From NCBI RefSeq assembly GCF_001650915.1, contig NZ_LXYO01000002.1:1-64000 (forward strand): 64,000 nt of DNA, in the 5' to 3' direction. The position numbers were made by a program, and so were the translations under genes. This stretch comes from Marinobacter sp. EhC06 (GTDB lineage: Bacteria > Pseudomonadota > Gammaproteobacteria > Pseudomonadales > Oleiphilaceae). The number at the start of each line of letters is the position of its first letter. Position 1 is the first letter of the stretch. A model generated the notes under the pieces. It was not told the DNA's origin and did no database searches. It worked only from the letters and a program-made list of their open reading frames with translations. Below, piece after piece: positions 7,856-16,660 of this stretch.

Positions 7856-9697
7856 TTACTCCACTTCAATAGCTTCAGATAGCTGAGCGCGGTTGCGGCC
7901 TTTGCTTTTCGCGCGGTACAGCGCTTCATCTGCTCTCTCGAACAGCTGGTTCTGAGTCTCGCCGGGGTTGAGTGATGCGATGCCGGCGCTCAGAGTCATT
8001 CTTACCTCGGTACCATCCGGCGACAAAAGCGGGGTACTGGCGATATCCTCAAGCAGTGCCGTACAGACGTTCAGGGCGCCTGAGGCATCGGTTCCCGGTA
8101 GCAGCAGCGCAAACTCTTCACCGCCGAAGCGGATAGCTACATCCCTCGGGCGCTTTACATGTCGGGTAAGCATTTCGGCGATGAACTGAAGACAGGTGTC
8201 CCCGAAACCGTGGCCCCAGGTGTCGTTAATGTTCTTGAAATGGTCGGCGTCTACCAGAGCCAGAGTCAGTGGTTGGGAGGTTCGACGGGCTTCGGCGCAC
8301 AGCTCGGGGAAAATGTTATTCAGGTGCCTTCTGTTATGCAGGCCTGTGAGGGCGTCGTTCAGACTCATCGTCGATAACTTCCGGTTGGCCTTTTCCAGTT
8401 CCCTCATGGTGTTTCTGAGCTGTGCAGTGCGCTCGTGCACTTTGAATTCGAGCTCTGTCCTTGCACTGTGTTCCACATCCAGAAGTTTCTGGTTGAGCAG
8501 GCGCCATCGCTGCACCATGGCATAGTTCAGCAGGATCACCTGACCACCCACCGCCGATTGCATCAGTGCTTCCCGCGCCAGGAAGTCGGTGAGGTAGCCG
8601 AAGGCCGCAAGAGCATATATCAGGCCGCCAACGAGCATGATCAGCCACGCCAGCAGGTACCAGATGGCTGGTTGATAGCCCTGCCTCCACCGGACGGCCG
8701 CAATAATGAACAGGCTCGAAATAACCGTCATCGCCAGAACCGTGTTGAGCAGAATGGTCTTGTTGTAGGGCAGGATCAGTGTCAGCGCCAGGAACCCGAT
8801 GCAGAACCAGGCCTGACCTTTGAGCACGGTCTCCGAGATGGTTCCCCGGCCCACTTCCAGGAACGACCGGCCAAAAAGTATCATGGCTAAGGCGCAAAGT
8901 GACAAAGACAGAGGAATGGACGTATTGGCAAAGCTGGCATTGTCTGGCCAGAAGTACTGGTTGGCGAATCCGCCCATGGCGAACAAAAAGAGCCCCAGCG
9001 CCGCAAGGTAGAACGCATTATAGAAGTAATAACCGGTTCCGGAGCTGAAGAAGAGCAGCAGGTTGAAGACCGCGAATACCAGCAGGGCTCCATAGAAAAG
9101 CCCATGAGTCAGTGTCAGGTGATTGCTGCGGGCAATCACTTCTGCCGCAGTTTCAAAACTGAGCGGCACGTTCAGCGCGCCATTGCTATGGATCCGGATC
9201 GTTAAAGACCGGGTCTCGCCGCCATCCAGTGTGACGGGTAGCAGAAAGTACCGGTAGTCTACCGCCCGGGATGCAAAAGGACGCTGATCACCGGTAACCA
9301 GTGTCTCTGTAGTATCATCCCCGGTTTGCCAGAATGTAACTTCGTCCAGCAGGGGGTAGTTGACTTTCAGGTACCAGCCGGCACGTTCAGTCCCGGAGTT
9401 TCTGACATGCAGATGGGCCCAGTAAACGGATTTGGTATGGCTGAACACCAGGTCCCGCCCGTTTGCCGGCGTCCACTCCAGATCCTCCGGAAGCTGTTCC
9501 GGATCTGTCGCCGTATGGCCGGGCGCGCCCGGCGGGGCGCTGTAATAGCAAACATATTGCATCAGGGAAGCGCGGGCGGCAGGATCGGTTGCCTCGAGTG
9601 TGGGACAGCCGGACGGGACGGATCCTTCGTCTGGCAACGCCAGGGCAGGGACCAGCAAAAGGCTGAGAATGGCAATCAAGCGCAAAACGGACGTCAT
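7856..9697 (-). CDS. Membrane diguanylate cyclase, 7TMR-DISM sensor with GGDEF domain
   Basis: Predicted c-di-GMP synthase of 613 residues. The order is signal peptide (about 1-22), periplasmic 7TMR-DISM extracellular domain (about 40-185), seven membrane helices (about 195-400), a short coiled coil, and a C-terminal GGDEF domain. The catalytic motif is GGEEF at 525-529, preceded five residues upstream by RPRD, which fits the RxxD inhibitory I-site. It therefore looks active and subject to product inhibition. DISM periplasmic domains resemble carbohydrate-binding folds, so a small exported ligand is possible but unidentified. A PilZ-type protein occurs at 40987-41574; no link between them is shown. 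Confidence 0.93.
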   Translation of the reverse strand: MTSVLRLIAILSLLLVPALALPDEGSVPSGCPTLEATDPAARASLMQYVCYYSAPPGAPGHTATDPEQLPEDLEWTPANGRDLVFSHTKSVYWAHLHVRNSGTERAGWYLKVNYPLLDEVTFWQTGDDTTETLVTGDQRPFASRAVDYRYFLLPVTLDGGETRSLTIRIHSNGALNVPLSFETAAEVIARSNHLTLTHGLFYGALLVFAVFNLLLFFSSGTGYYFYNAFYLAALGLFLFAMGGFANQYFWPDNASFANTSIPLSLSLCALAMILFGRSFLEVGRGTISETVLKGQAWFCIGFLALTLILPYNKTILLNTVLAMTVISSLFIIAAVRWRQGYQPAIWYLLAWLIMLVGGLIYALAAFGYLTDFLAREALMQSAVGGQVILLNYAMVQRWRLLNQKLLDVEHSARTELEFKVHERTAQLRNTMRELEKANRKLSTMSLNDALTGLHNRRHLNNIFPELCAEARRTSQPLTLALVDADHFKNINDTWGHGFGDTCLQFIAEMLTRHVKRPRDVAIRFGGEEFALLLPGTDASGALNVCTALLEDIASTPLLSPDGTEVRMTLSAGIASLNPGETQNQLFERADEALYRAKSKGRNRAQLSEAIEVE

Positions 9698-9809
9698 TCA
9701 TGGCTTCCCGCGGTTATCAGAGCGGGAAGTGTAGCCAGAGAGGACAATCTGCGCTGTTAAACAGATTCAACTTTTACGGGTTGGTCTCCAACCCTGTTTC
9801 GGGAAATGC

Positions 9810-10886
9810 ATGGAACAGATTCTAGTGTTTTGCCGGCCCGGATTTGAAACCGAAGCCGGCCGTGAAGTGACTGACTCAGCGGCGGAAAGGGGGATTTTCG
9901 GCTATTTCGAGCCGGTTAAAGATCAGGGGTTGGTGCGTTTTTACCCGGCCGCCCCCGAAACCGCGGATGATGTGATGTTCCGGCTGATGCTTGATGAGCT
10001 GGTGTTCGTCCGTGACTGGATCGTCGTGTTGGGGGAATTCAGCTTGCCCGAAACCGACCGGGTTGGTGCTGTGATAGAGGGGCTCCGGGGGCTCGGGCGA
10101 GGTTATCCCGGATGTGCGCGGCTTGAGGTTCGGTTGTCGGAAAATAATGCCGATGGCGACCTTGGAAACTTTGCCCGCAAGTGGGTATCGCCGCTATCCC
10201 GTGGCCTGCGTGGAGCTGGTCTGCTTAAGGCCGACCAGAATGCTTCGGCCCCGGCCCGGCTGGAGGTTTTCCTGCCGGATTTTGTTTCGGTGGTTGTGGG
10301 GTACAGCCTTGCAGATAACCGGGCCCGGTATGTGGGTGGCATTCCTCGATTGCGGCTGCCGGCATCAGCGCCCAGTCGGTCTGCCCTCAAGCTTGAAGAA
10401 GCCTGGAAAGTGTTTCTGCCGCCGGAACAAGAGCTTGACTACCTTGGTGGTGGCAAGAAGGCCGCGGATCTGGGGGCCGCCCCAGGTGGCTGGACCTGGC
10501 AGCTTGTGCGCCAGGGCATGATGGTAACCGCCGTTGATAACGGCCCCATGAACGCCGAGCTGATGGCGTCGGGGCAGGTGGAGCATGTGGAAGCGGATGG
10601 CTATGGCTGGCGCCCCAAACGGGGTATCGACTGGATGGTTTGCGATATTGTGGATCAGCCCAGGAAAACCGCAAAGCTGGCTGTTACCTGGCTTGCTGAG
10701 GGCCTTTGTCGTTACACGGTATTCAATCTCAAGTTGCCGATGAAAAAGCGGTACGACGAGTGGTTGATCTGTCGGGACATTCTCGTCAATGGCCTGAGTG
10801 CGGCGGGCATCGGCTTTCGTCTCAAGGCCCGCCACTTGTATCATGACAGGGAAGAGATCACCTGTTTCATTGAGCGGACTGGCTAG
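9810..10886 (+). CDS. rlmM: 23S rRNA 2'-O-ribose C2498 methyltransferase RlmM
   Basis: SAM-dependent methyltransferase that 2'-O-methylates C2498 of 23S rRNA, next to the peptidyl transferase centre. The 358-residue protein has a THUMP-like N-terminal half and a C-terminal Rossmann domain with the SAM motif DLGAAPGGWTWQL. Downstream catalytic residues lie in DWMVCDIVDQP and the FNLKLPMKKRYDEW segment (K-D-K-E type tetrad). Length is typical. The 3' end overlaps the convergent monooxygenase-like gene by 4 bases. E. coli RlmM acts on rRNA before 50S assembly is complete. Confidence 0.95.
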   Translation: MEQILVFCRPGFETEAGREVTDSAAERGIFGYFEPVKDQGLVRFYPAAPETADDVMFRLMLDELVFVRDWIVVLGEFSLPETDRVGAVIEGLRGLGRGYPGCARLEVRLSENNADGDLGNFARKWVSPLSRGLRGAGLLKADQNASAPARLEVFLPDFVSVVVGYSLADNRARYVGGIPRLRLPASAPSRSALKLEEAWKVFLPPEQELDYLGGGKKAADLGAAPGGWTWQLVRQGMMVTAVDNGPMNAELMASGQVEHVEADGYGWRPKRGIDWMVCDIVDQPRKTAKLAVTWLAEGLCRYTVFNLKLPMKKRYDEWLICRDILVNGLSAAGIGFRLKARHLYHDREEITCFIERTG

Positions 10887-11173
10887 AAGGCGCTTTGCTC
10901 CAGAACGGTTATGTGTTCTTCTTCGTCCATCATGGGAATAAGCTCCAGCATGAGCTCGCGGCGTTCATCGGAGTGAAACCAGCGGTCCCAATCCGCTTCA
11001 GATCGCCAATTGGCCAGGGTAAACCGGTGATTGGGGTCATGGCTGTCTGCCAGGGTTTCGCCGGAAATAAATCCGGGCGCACTCACAGCCTGCTGTAGAA
11101 CCTTACGCGAACGTTCTTCGTAAGCTGCTTCCAGGGTTTCAGCAATATGGCGTTCAATCAGAACCCGGATCAT
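10883..11173 (-). CDS. Antibiotic-biosynthesis-monooxygenase (ABM) fold protein
   Basis: Small 96-residue dimeric alpha-beta barrel type protein. It starts MIRVLIERHI, has FISGETLADSHDPN and the WRSEADWDRWFHS stretch typical of ABM-domain proteins, and ends in ITVLEQSAF. Such proteins include quinol monooxygenases, haem-degrading enzymes and many of unknown function. I see nothing that fixes the substrate. It is a single gene, convergent with rlmM (4-base overlap) and divergent from the tusA-like gene. Confidence 0.75.
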   Translation of the reverse strand: MIRVLIERHIAETLEAAYEERSRKVLQQAVSAPGFISGETLADSHDPNHRFTLANWRSEADWDRWFHSDERRELMLELIPMMDEEEHITVLEQSAF

Positions 11174-11259
11174 GACAAACCTCCAAGTGTTTTAACTGTT
11201 ATAAACAATAATTTAGCAGGTTTTTACGAAAAATCAGGTTCAATGACAGGAGACCAAGT

Positions 11260-11499
11260 GTGAGCGCAACCGAATACGACCTGGAGCTGGACGCCCGCGG
11301 CCTTTTCTGCCCGGAGCCGGTGATGATGCTTCATAACCGGATCAATGATGTTCAACCCGGTGGTGTGTTGCGAGTATTGGCCACTGATCCTTCCACGACC
11401 CGGGACATACCGAGGTTCTGCCAGTTCCTTGGTCACGAGTTGATAAACCAGACTGAAGACGATGACCTGTTTATCTATCTGATACGCCGTGGGCAATAG
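11260..11499 (+). CDS. tusA: TusA family sulfur-carrier protein
   Basis: A 79-residue TusA/SirA-family protein. The signature CPEPVMML follows LDARGLF, and the Cys in CPEP is the persulfide-carrying residue. The segment [21 protein letters not shown], with a second Cys, matches TusA. Translation starts at GTG 11260 with AGGAG upstream. TusA relays sulfur for tRNA 2-thiouridine synthesis in E. coli, and mnmA, the thiolase that would use it, is in this window at 28707-29894; other TusA-like paralogues act in other sulfur routes, so the exact role is inferred. It converges on dsbD with a 12-base gap. Confidence 0.88.
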   Translation: MSATEYDLELDARGLFCPEPVMMLHNRINDVQPGGVLRVLATDPSTTRDIPRFCQFLGHELINQTEDDDLFIYLIRRGQ

Positions 11500-11511
11500 C
11501 TGCCCATAGCG

Positions 11512-13407
11512 TTAAACCTCCGGGCGCAGCGACCGGAGGTGACCAAGGAATTCCTCCCGATCCATTTCGCCAAGTACCCGCCGCCGGGGTAGCTCTTCTC
11601 CATTGCTGCCGTAGAACAGGATGGCCGGGGGGCCAAAGAGGCCAAGCTCGTCCAGCATGGCCTGTTGTTCCGGTGTGTTGTCGGTCATGTCGATCTGCAA
11701 CAAGGTGTAGGGGGCAAGCGCCTGGACTACATCCGGCTTGCTGAACACGTTGCGCTCCATGACCTTGCAGGAAATGCACCAGTCGGCATAGAAATCCAAC
11801 AAAACGGGCCGGCCCTGTTCCCGGGCCTGCTGCAACATCGCCCGGATTTCAGTGGGCTGTTCGAGGCGCAAAAAATCCGCGTGCTGGAGACCTCCGGTGC
11901 CAACGGTACCGGACGACGCCGAGGCTACTGTAAAGGGAGCCAGAGGTTTTAACGGGTCATTGGCTCCGCCCACAGCGCCTGCGAGCAAAGCCAGGCCGTA
12001 GGCGAAAAGGACCAGGCCAAGGCCTTTGCGTGTTCTCTCCCAACCCGCTTTAGCGGCATCAAAGGCGCCCAACTGAACACCGGTGATGGCAACAAGAAGG
12101 CCCCACAGCGTCAGTGCCAGCCACCCCGGGACCAGGCGCTCAACCAGCCAGATGGCCACCGCCAGCAACATCACACCATAGAAGTGTTTCACTGCGGTCA
12201 TCCAGTGGCCGGTAGTTGGCAGCAGTTTGCGGCCTCCGACAGCCACCAGAATCAATGGAATGCCCATGCCGAGGCCAAGTGCAAAAAGCGCGACTCCGCC
12301 GATTACGGCGTCCTGGGTGGTGGAGATATACAACAGGCTGCCAGCCAGCGGCGCCGATACGCAGGGCGATACAATCAGGGCAGACAGGGCGCCAATACCA
12401 AAGATGCTGAAAACCCGGCTTCCGGTGAGCTTGTGGCTGGCGTCATTGAGTGGTTCGCGAATGAAACGGGGTAGCTGGATCTCGAACAGATCGAACATGG
12501 ATAGCGCGAAGACCACGAACAGCAGGGCAAAGACGCTCAAAACCCAGGGTGATTGCAATTGTGCCTGAAGGTTGAAGCTGGCCCCGAGCAGACCGGTCAA
12601 CACGCCGGCTGCAGCGTAGGTCAATGCCATGCCCAGAACGTAACTGCCCGACAAGAGAAGGGCATGCCCCGTGGTTCGGGTGTTCCTGCCGGAAACCAGC
12701 GATGAAATAATCGGCACCATGGGCAGAACGCAGGGGGTGAAGGTCAATCCCAGCCCCAGTAGCAGAAACACCCCCGCTATCACAAGGGTGGATTGCTGGG
12801 CGAGAAAACCGGCAAGACCGGTGGCGGTCTCGGTGTCGACGGGTACGCTGCCACCTCCTGAAAAACCGGCTGCCGAGGCTGTCTGCGAGCCAGAGCCGCC
12901 ACTACCCTGATAGAAAAGCACATCCCGGGTCTGGGGCGGGTAACACAGCCCCGCCTTGGCGCAGCCCTGATAGGTTACCTGCAGTTGGGCTTCCCGGGCG
13001 CCGGCGGGAAGCGAGACCGGGACACGGGCTTCAACGGGGTCGAAAAATACCGTGGTTTTGCCGAAAAACTCGTCTTCCGTCACCGTTCCCGGCGCCGAAA
13101 AGGCCGGTTCTCCGATCCCGACATCGGGATCGGTGGCGGTGATGCTGACCCGTTCTCTATAGAGATAGTGCCCGGGTGTGATATCCCAGGAGAGAACGAC
13201 AGCGTCAGCGTCGGTGGTGAAACTGAAGGGCAGTGCTTCATCCACAGGCAGGAACTCGTTGCCCTGGCCGCCAAACAGGGAGCTCCCATTGCTGCCAAGG
13301 GCCCAGGCAGACGAAGAGGCCCAAAGCATGAGGGTGAGTGCGAGTAACAGGCTAAGCGAACTCGCCCATTGGCGTTTCATCTTTGATACTGCAGCGAAAG
13401 CCATCAT
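11512..13407 (-). CDS. dsbD: Thiol:disulfide interchange protein DsbD
   Basis: Transmembrane reductant carrier moving electrons from cytoplasmic thioredoxin to periplasmic DsbC, DsbG and CcmG-type proteins. The 631-residue product has a signal peptide, an N-terminal periplasmic domain with the YQGCAKAGLCYPP Cys pair, an eight-helix core with FTPCVLPMVPI and SPCVSAPLAG, and a C-terminal thioredoxin-like domain with the ADWCISCK active site. All three Cys pairs are present. The start is uncertain: an ATG at 13380 (MKRQ) gives a cleaner signal peptide, and neither start has a strong Shine-Dalgarno sequence. DsbD can support the cytochrome c maturation that CcoO and CcoP need. Confidence 0.96.
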   Translation of the reverse strand: MMAFAAVSKMKRQWASSLSLLLALTLMLWASSSAWALGSNGSSLFGGQGNEFLPVDEALPFSFTTDADAVVLSWDITPGHYLYRERVSITATDPDVGIGEPAFSAPGTVTEDEFFGKTTVFFDPVEARVPVSLPAGAREAQLQVTYQGCAKAGLCYPPQTRDVLFYQGSGGSGSQTASAAGFSGGGSVPVDTETATGLAGFLAQQSTLVIAGVFLLLGLGLTFTPCVLPMVPIISSLVSGRNTRTTGHALLLSGSYVLGMALTYAAAGVLTGLLGASFNLQAQLQSPWVLSVFALLFVVFALSMFDLFEIQLPRFIREPLNDASHKLTGSRVFSIFGIGALSALIVSPCVSAPLAGSLLYISTTQDAVIGGVALFALGLGMGIPLILVAVGGRKLLPTTGHWMTAVKHFYGVMLLAVAIWLVERLVPGWLALTLWGLLVAITGVQLGAFDAAKAGWERTRKGLGLVLFAYGLALLAGAVGGANDPLKPLAPFTVASASSGTVGTGGLQHADFLRLEQPTEIRAMLQQAREQGRPVLLDFYADWCISCKVMERNVFSKPDVVQALAPYTLLQIDMTDNTPEQQAMLDELGLFGPPAILFYGSNGEELPRRRVLGEMDREEFLGHLRSLRPEV

Positions 13408-13428
13408 TGATTGTACGATTTCCCGGTT

Positions 13429-13458
13429 AGTGTCTCTTCAAGTAGAGTCTTTTCAAGT
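13429..13458. repeat. Two tandem 15-base imperfect direct repeats upstream of dsbD
   Basis: AGTGTCTCTTCAAGT at 13429-13443 is followed directly by AGAGTCTTTTCAAGT at 13444-13458; the copies match at 13 of 15 bases. They lie 22-51 bases before the 13407 start of dsbD and about 110 bases before epmC. They could be a regulator's tandem site or a chance duplication. No regulator is identified. Confidence 0.5.
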
Positions 13459-13567
13459 CGGACTGTTACAGCGCAATCGCTGCCGGATCACGCCAGCAAT
13501 GGACACGAGGGGGCTGTCAAAGTTCCCTCTGGTATTGGGGGCGGTAAAGTCGCACAATAGCCACCCA

Positions 13568-14158
13568 ATGAATCACAGTCCAAATGATCTTATCATGCTG
13601 TTTAATGACCTTTTCCGGGAAGCATACCGGACAGTTCTGGTCAAAGGCAGTGACGAACCTGAATACTTGCCTGCCAGCGGGCCCGAAGGTCTCGCTCAGG
13701 TTATTTTTGCTCACGGCTATTATGCCAGCGCTTTGCATGAAATAAGCCACTGGTGTATTGCTGGTGAGCACCGGCGCACACTTCACGACTATGGTTACTG
13801 GTACTGTCCGGATGGCCGTACACTGCAACAACAAGAGGCTTTCGAGCAGGTCGAGGTCAAGCCACAGGCCATTGAATGGTTGTTTTCGGTGGCTGCAGGT
13901 TCCCGATTCAACATCAGCGTGGACAACCTCTCCGGAGTTGGCGCCGCCAATGAACAGCGGTTCCGGCACAACGTTCGGGACCAGGCAGGCGAGTATCTGG
14001 TGCGGGGGTTGCCGCACCGGGCCCAGACATTTTTTGATGCGCTGGCAACGTTTTATGGTACCGGAGAAGCCCTTGAAGAGCGCTGGCAAGAAGATGCCCG
14101 GCGTATCGCTCCGTTATATTCTGAATCAGGACATCCCAGGAATACTGAGACTTTATGA
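13568..14158 (+). CDS. epmC: Elongation factor P hydroxylase EpmC
   Basis: EpmC (YfcM family) hydroxylates the lysyl-modified lysine of EF-P after EpmA and EpmB act. The 196-residue protein starts at ATG 13568 (MNHSPNDLIMLFNDLF); the frame stays open upstream for 130 codons, but that part is non-family sequence overlapping dsbD. Visible family features are IFAHGYYASALHEISHWCIAG, with an HEISH motif likely to bind metal, and the YGYWYCPDGR stretch. It overlaps rhlB by 4 bases (ATGA). EpmA and EpmB are not in the window. Confidence 0.93.
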   Translation: MNHSPNDLIMLFNDLFREAYRTVLVKGSDEPEYLPASGPEGLAQVIFAHGYYASALHEISHWCIAGEHRRTLHDYGYWYCPDGRTLQQQEAFEQVEVKPQAIEWLFSVAAGSRFNISVDNLSGVGAANEQRFRHNVRDQAGEYLVRGLPHRAQTFFDALATFYGTGEALEERWQEDARRIAPLYSESGHPRNTETL

Positions 14159-15438
14159 CATCTGACCCAAAACACACCGGCGACCTGAGATTCAGCGATC
14201 TGAACCTCGACAAGCGTTTGCTGGATGCCATCACCGCCATTGGTTTCGAATACTGCACACCCATTCAGGCAGAAACACTGCCCTGGACACTGGCCTGCGA
14301 AGATCTGATTGGCCAGGCGCAGACCGGCACCGGTAAAACCGCTGCGTTTCTGATTACGGCAATCCAGAGTCTACTGGAGACCCCGATTCCCGAGAAAGAC
14401 CGATTTGCCTCTGAGCCCCGTGTGCTTGCACTGGCTCCCACCCGGGAACTGGCCATGCAGATCGCCAAGGACGCAGAGCAGTTGTGCCAGCACACCGGCC
14501 ATAATGTGGTGACGGTTGTGGGCGGCATGAACTATGACAAGCAGCGGGACCAGCTGCAGAACGAGATTGTCGACATTCTCGTTGCGACTCCCGGGCGCCT
14601 TATCGACTTTCTCGGATCCCAGGACGTGTTTCTGGACCAGCTCGACATCCTGATTCTTGATGAAGCTGATCGCATGCTCGACATGGGCTTCATTCCGGAT
14701 GTGAAGCGGATCATCCGCAAGTGCACCCCCAAGGAGGAGCGCCAGACCCTGCTGTTCAGTGCCACCTTCAACCAGGATGTTCTCAATCTCGCCTCCATGT
14801 GGACGAGCAACGCAGAGTTCGTGGAAATCGAGCCGGAACAGAAAACGGCGGAACGGGTGGAGCAAACTGTTTACCTGGTGGGCGACGACGAGAAGCTTCC
14901 GGTACTGGTTAATTTCCTGAAACGGCCGGAAGTGGAAAAGGCGCTGGTATTTGCCAACCGCCGGGATCAGTGCCGCGACCTGGAAGAAGACTTGAGGAAC
15001 CAGGGAGTCAAGGTGGCTCTGATGTCTGGCGAGATTGCCCAGAACAAACGCCTTAAAACCCTGGACCAGTTCAAGAAGGGCAGTATCCAGGTGCTGGTCG
15101 CCACCGATGTGGCCGGCCGTGGCATTCACGTGAACGGCGTGACCCACGTCTTCAACTACAATCTGCCGGATAATGCCGAGGATTATGTGCACCGCATCGG
15201 GCGTACCGGCAGGGCTGGCAAGCATGGGGTTTCCATCAGTTTTGCCGGTGAGGACGATTCTTTTGCACTCCCGGCCATCGAAACCTACATCAGCCAGAAA
15301 CTGAAGACCGCGGTGCCCGATGAGGCGCTCATGGCGCCGATGGACAACCCGCCGATCACCCGCAAGCGTGGCCGACGCCCCCAGGGTTCAGGCGGTCGTG
15401 GCCAGGGTGGTCGCAATCAGCGTCAGCGCAGGAACTGA
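14155..15438 (+). CDS. rhlB: DEAD-box ATP-dependent RNA helicase, RhlB-like
   Basis: RNA helicase of 427 residues with the complete DEAD-box motif set: Q motif (FEYCTPIQ), AQTGTGKT (motif I), PTRELAMQ, TPGR, LDEADRMLDMGF (motif II), SAT (motif III), ATDVAGRGIH and HRIGRTGRAGK (motif VI). The C-terminus is a Gly/Arg-rich basic tail. The N-terminal FSDLNLDKRLLDAI and overall similarity favour RhlB, the RNA degradosome helicase, although assignment among close paralogues is not certain. It is translationally coupled to epmC and followed by pdxB after 17 bases. Confidence 0.88.
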   Translation: MTSDPKHTGDLRFSDLNLDKRLLDAITAIGFEYCTPIQAETLPWTLACEDLIGQAQTGTGKTAAFLITAIQSLLETPIPEKDRFASEPRVLALAPTRELAMQIAKDAEQLCQHTGHNVVTVVGGMNYDKQRDQLQNEIVDILVATPGRLIDFLGSQDVFLDQLDILILDEADRMLDMGFIPDVKRIIRKCTPKEERQTLLFSATFNQDVLNLASMWTSNAEFVEIEPEQKTAERVEQTVYLVGDDEKLPVLVNFLKRPEVEKALVFANRRDQCRDLEEDLRNQGVKVALMSGEIAQNKRLKTLDQFKKGSIQVLVATDVAGRGIHVNGVTHVFNYNLPDNAEDYVHRIGRTGRAGKHGVSISFAGEDDSFALPAIETYISQKLKTAVPDEALMAPMDNPPITRKRGRRPQGSGGRGQGGRNQRQRRN

Positions 15439-15455
15439 CAGGGCCGGACATCATC

Positions 15456-16607
15456 ATGTTGATCGTAGCAGACGAAAACATTCCCCTACTGGACTCCTTC
15501 TTTGGCGATATCGGTGAGATTCGACGGGTGTCCGGTCGTACCATGTCGAACGCGGATGTCCGGGACGCCGATATATTGCTGGTTCGTTCCGTCACCAGAG
15601 TCAACAGAGAACTTCTGGAGGGCAGTCGGGTCCGGTTCGTGGGCACATCCACCATCGGTACCGATCATGTCGATCTCGACTGGCTAGAACAGGCGGAGAT
15701 CCGTTTCTCTGCGGCGCCGGGCTGTAACGCCAACAGTGTTGCCGAGTATGTGTTGTCCGTGCTGTCACTGCATGCTGAACGGCGCGGACTTTCAGACTGG
15801 TCCCAGCTCAGCGTCGGTATCGTAGGTGTTGGTAACGTTGGTGGTGAGCTGGCCCACAAGCTGGAGCGCCTTGGATTCGATGTGCGTCTTTGCGATCCGC
15901 CCAGAGCAGACAAGGAAGAGGGTGATCAGGAGTTTGTGGCGCTTGAAGAAGCCATGAAGTGTGATGTGGTGTCCCTGCATACTCCGCTGACCCGTGAGGG
16001 GGACCATCCCACTCTGCATATGATCGGGGGCGCTGAACTTGAGGCCTTGAGTGCCGGCCAGCTTCTTATCAATGCTGGTCGGGGAGAGGTCATCGACTCG
16101 TCAGCGCTGCTGGCTCGTCTTGAACAGGCCAACCCGCCCACTGTGGCCCTGGATGTATGGGAGCAGGAACCGAGGATTCGTCCCGAGCTGGTTGACCGGG
16201 TCTGGCTGGCGACACCGCACATTGCTGGATATAGCCTGGAAGGCAAGGTGCAGGGAACGGAAATGATCTATCAGGCTCTAAGCCAGTTTCTCGGTTTGCC
16301 GGTTCGCAAAAAAGCAGGCCAGTTTCTACCGGAGCCAGCCCTCAGCAAGATTTCCTTTACCAGCTCTGCCGACGAAGAAGATGCGATTCGCATTGCTCTG
16401 CGGGCCTGTTACGACCCTCGCCGGGACGATGCAAGGCTTCGCAACGCCATGACAGGCTCTCCTGAAGAGCGGGGTGCGGCGTTTGACAGACTGCGCCGGG
16501 ACTACCCGGTTCGTCGGGAGTGCTCAAGCCTCAAGATTCAGCTCAAGGGCACCAGCAAATCCCTGCAGGACAGTTTCCGGGCTATCGGGTTCAAACTGAA
16601 AATCTGA
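15456..16607 (+). CDS. pdxB: Erythronate-4-phosphate dehydrogenase PdxB
   Basis: NAD-dependent D-isomer 2-hydroxyacid dehydrogenase of the pyridoxal 5'-phosphate pathway, oxidising 4-phosphoerythronate. The 383-residue protein begins MLIVADENIPLLDSFFG, has the NAD-binding VGIVGVGNVGGELA, the substrate/catalytic segments NAGRGEVIDSSALL and TPHIAGYSLEGK, and the C-terminal DUF3410-type dimerisation domain that separates PdxB from generic dehydrogenases. It is the last gene of epmC-rhlB-pdxB and ends 20 bases before a strong hairpin terminator. AlaA and other PLP enzymes nearby depend on its end product. Confidence 0.96.
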   Translation: MLIVADENIPLLDSFFGDIGEIRRVSGRTMSNADVRDADILLVRSVTRVNRELLEGSRVRFVGTSTIGTDHVDLDWLEQAEIRFSAAPGCNANSVAEYVLSVLSLHAERRGLSDWSQLSVGIVGVGNVGGELAHKLERLGFDVRLCDPPRADKEEGDQEFVALEEAMKCDVVSLHTPLTREGDHPTLHMIGGAELEALSAGQLLINAGRGEVIDSSALLARLEQANPPTVALDVWEQEPRIRPELVDRVWLATPHIAGYSLEGKVQGTEMIYQALSQFLGLPVRKKAGQFLPEPALSKISFTSSADEEDAIRIALRACYDPRRDDARLRNAMTGSPEERGAAFDRLRRDYPVRRECSSLKIQLKGTSKSLQDSFRAIGFKLKI

Positions 16608-16627
16608 TCGTAGCCCGTTCCGAAAAG

Positions 16628-16658
16628 AAAGCCGGGGTCACAAGACCCCGGCTTTTTT
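16628..16658. terminator. Bidirectional Rho-independent terminator between pdxB and htpX
   Basis: A perfect 12-bp stem (AAAGCCGGGGTC with GACCCCGGCTTT) closes an ACAA loop at 16640-16643. A run of six T follows on the plus strand, and the minus strand gives TTTCTTTTC. It lies 20 bases after pdxB and 2 bases after the end of convergent htpX, so it can serve both. Confidence 0.92.
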
Positions 16659-16660
16659 GT

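Noticed and set aside
13178..13567. In-frame 130-codon extension upstream of epmC
   Set aside because: It overlaps dsbD on the other strand and does not resemble EpmC; the ATG at 13568 matches the family start.
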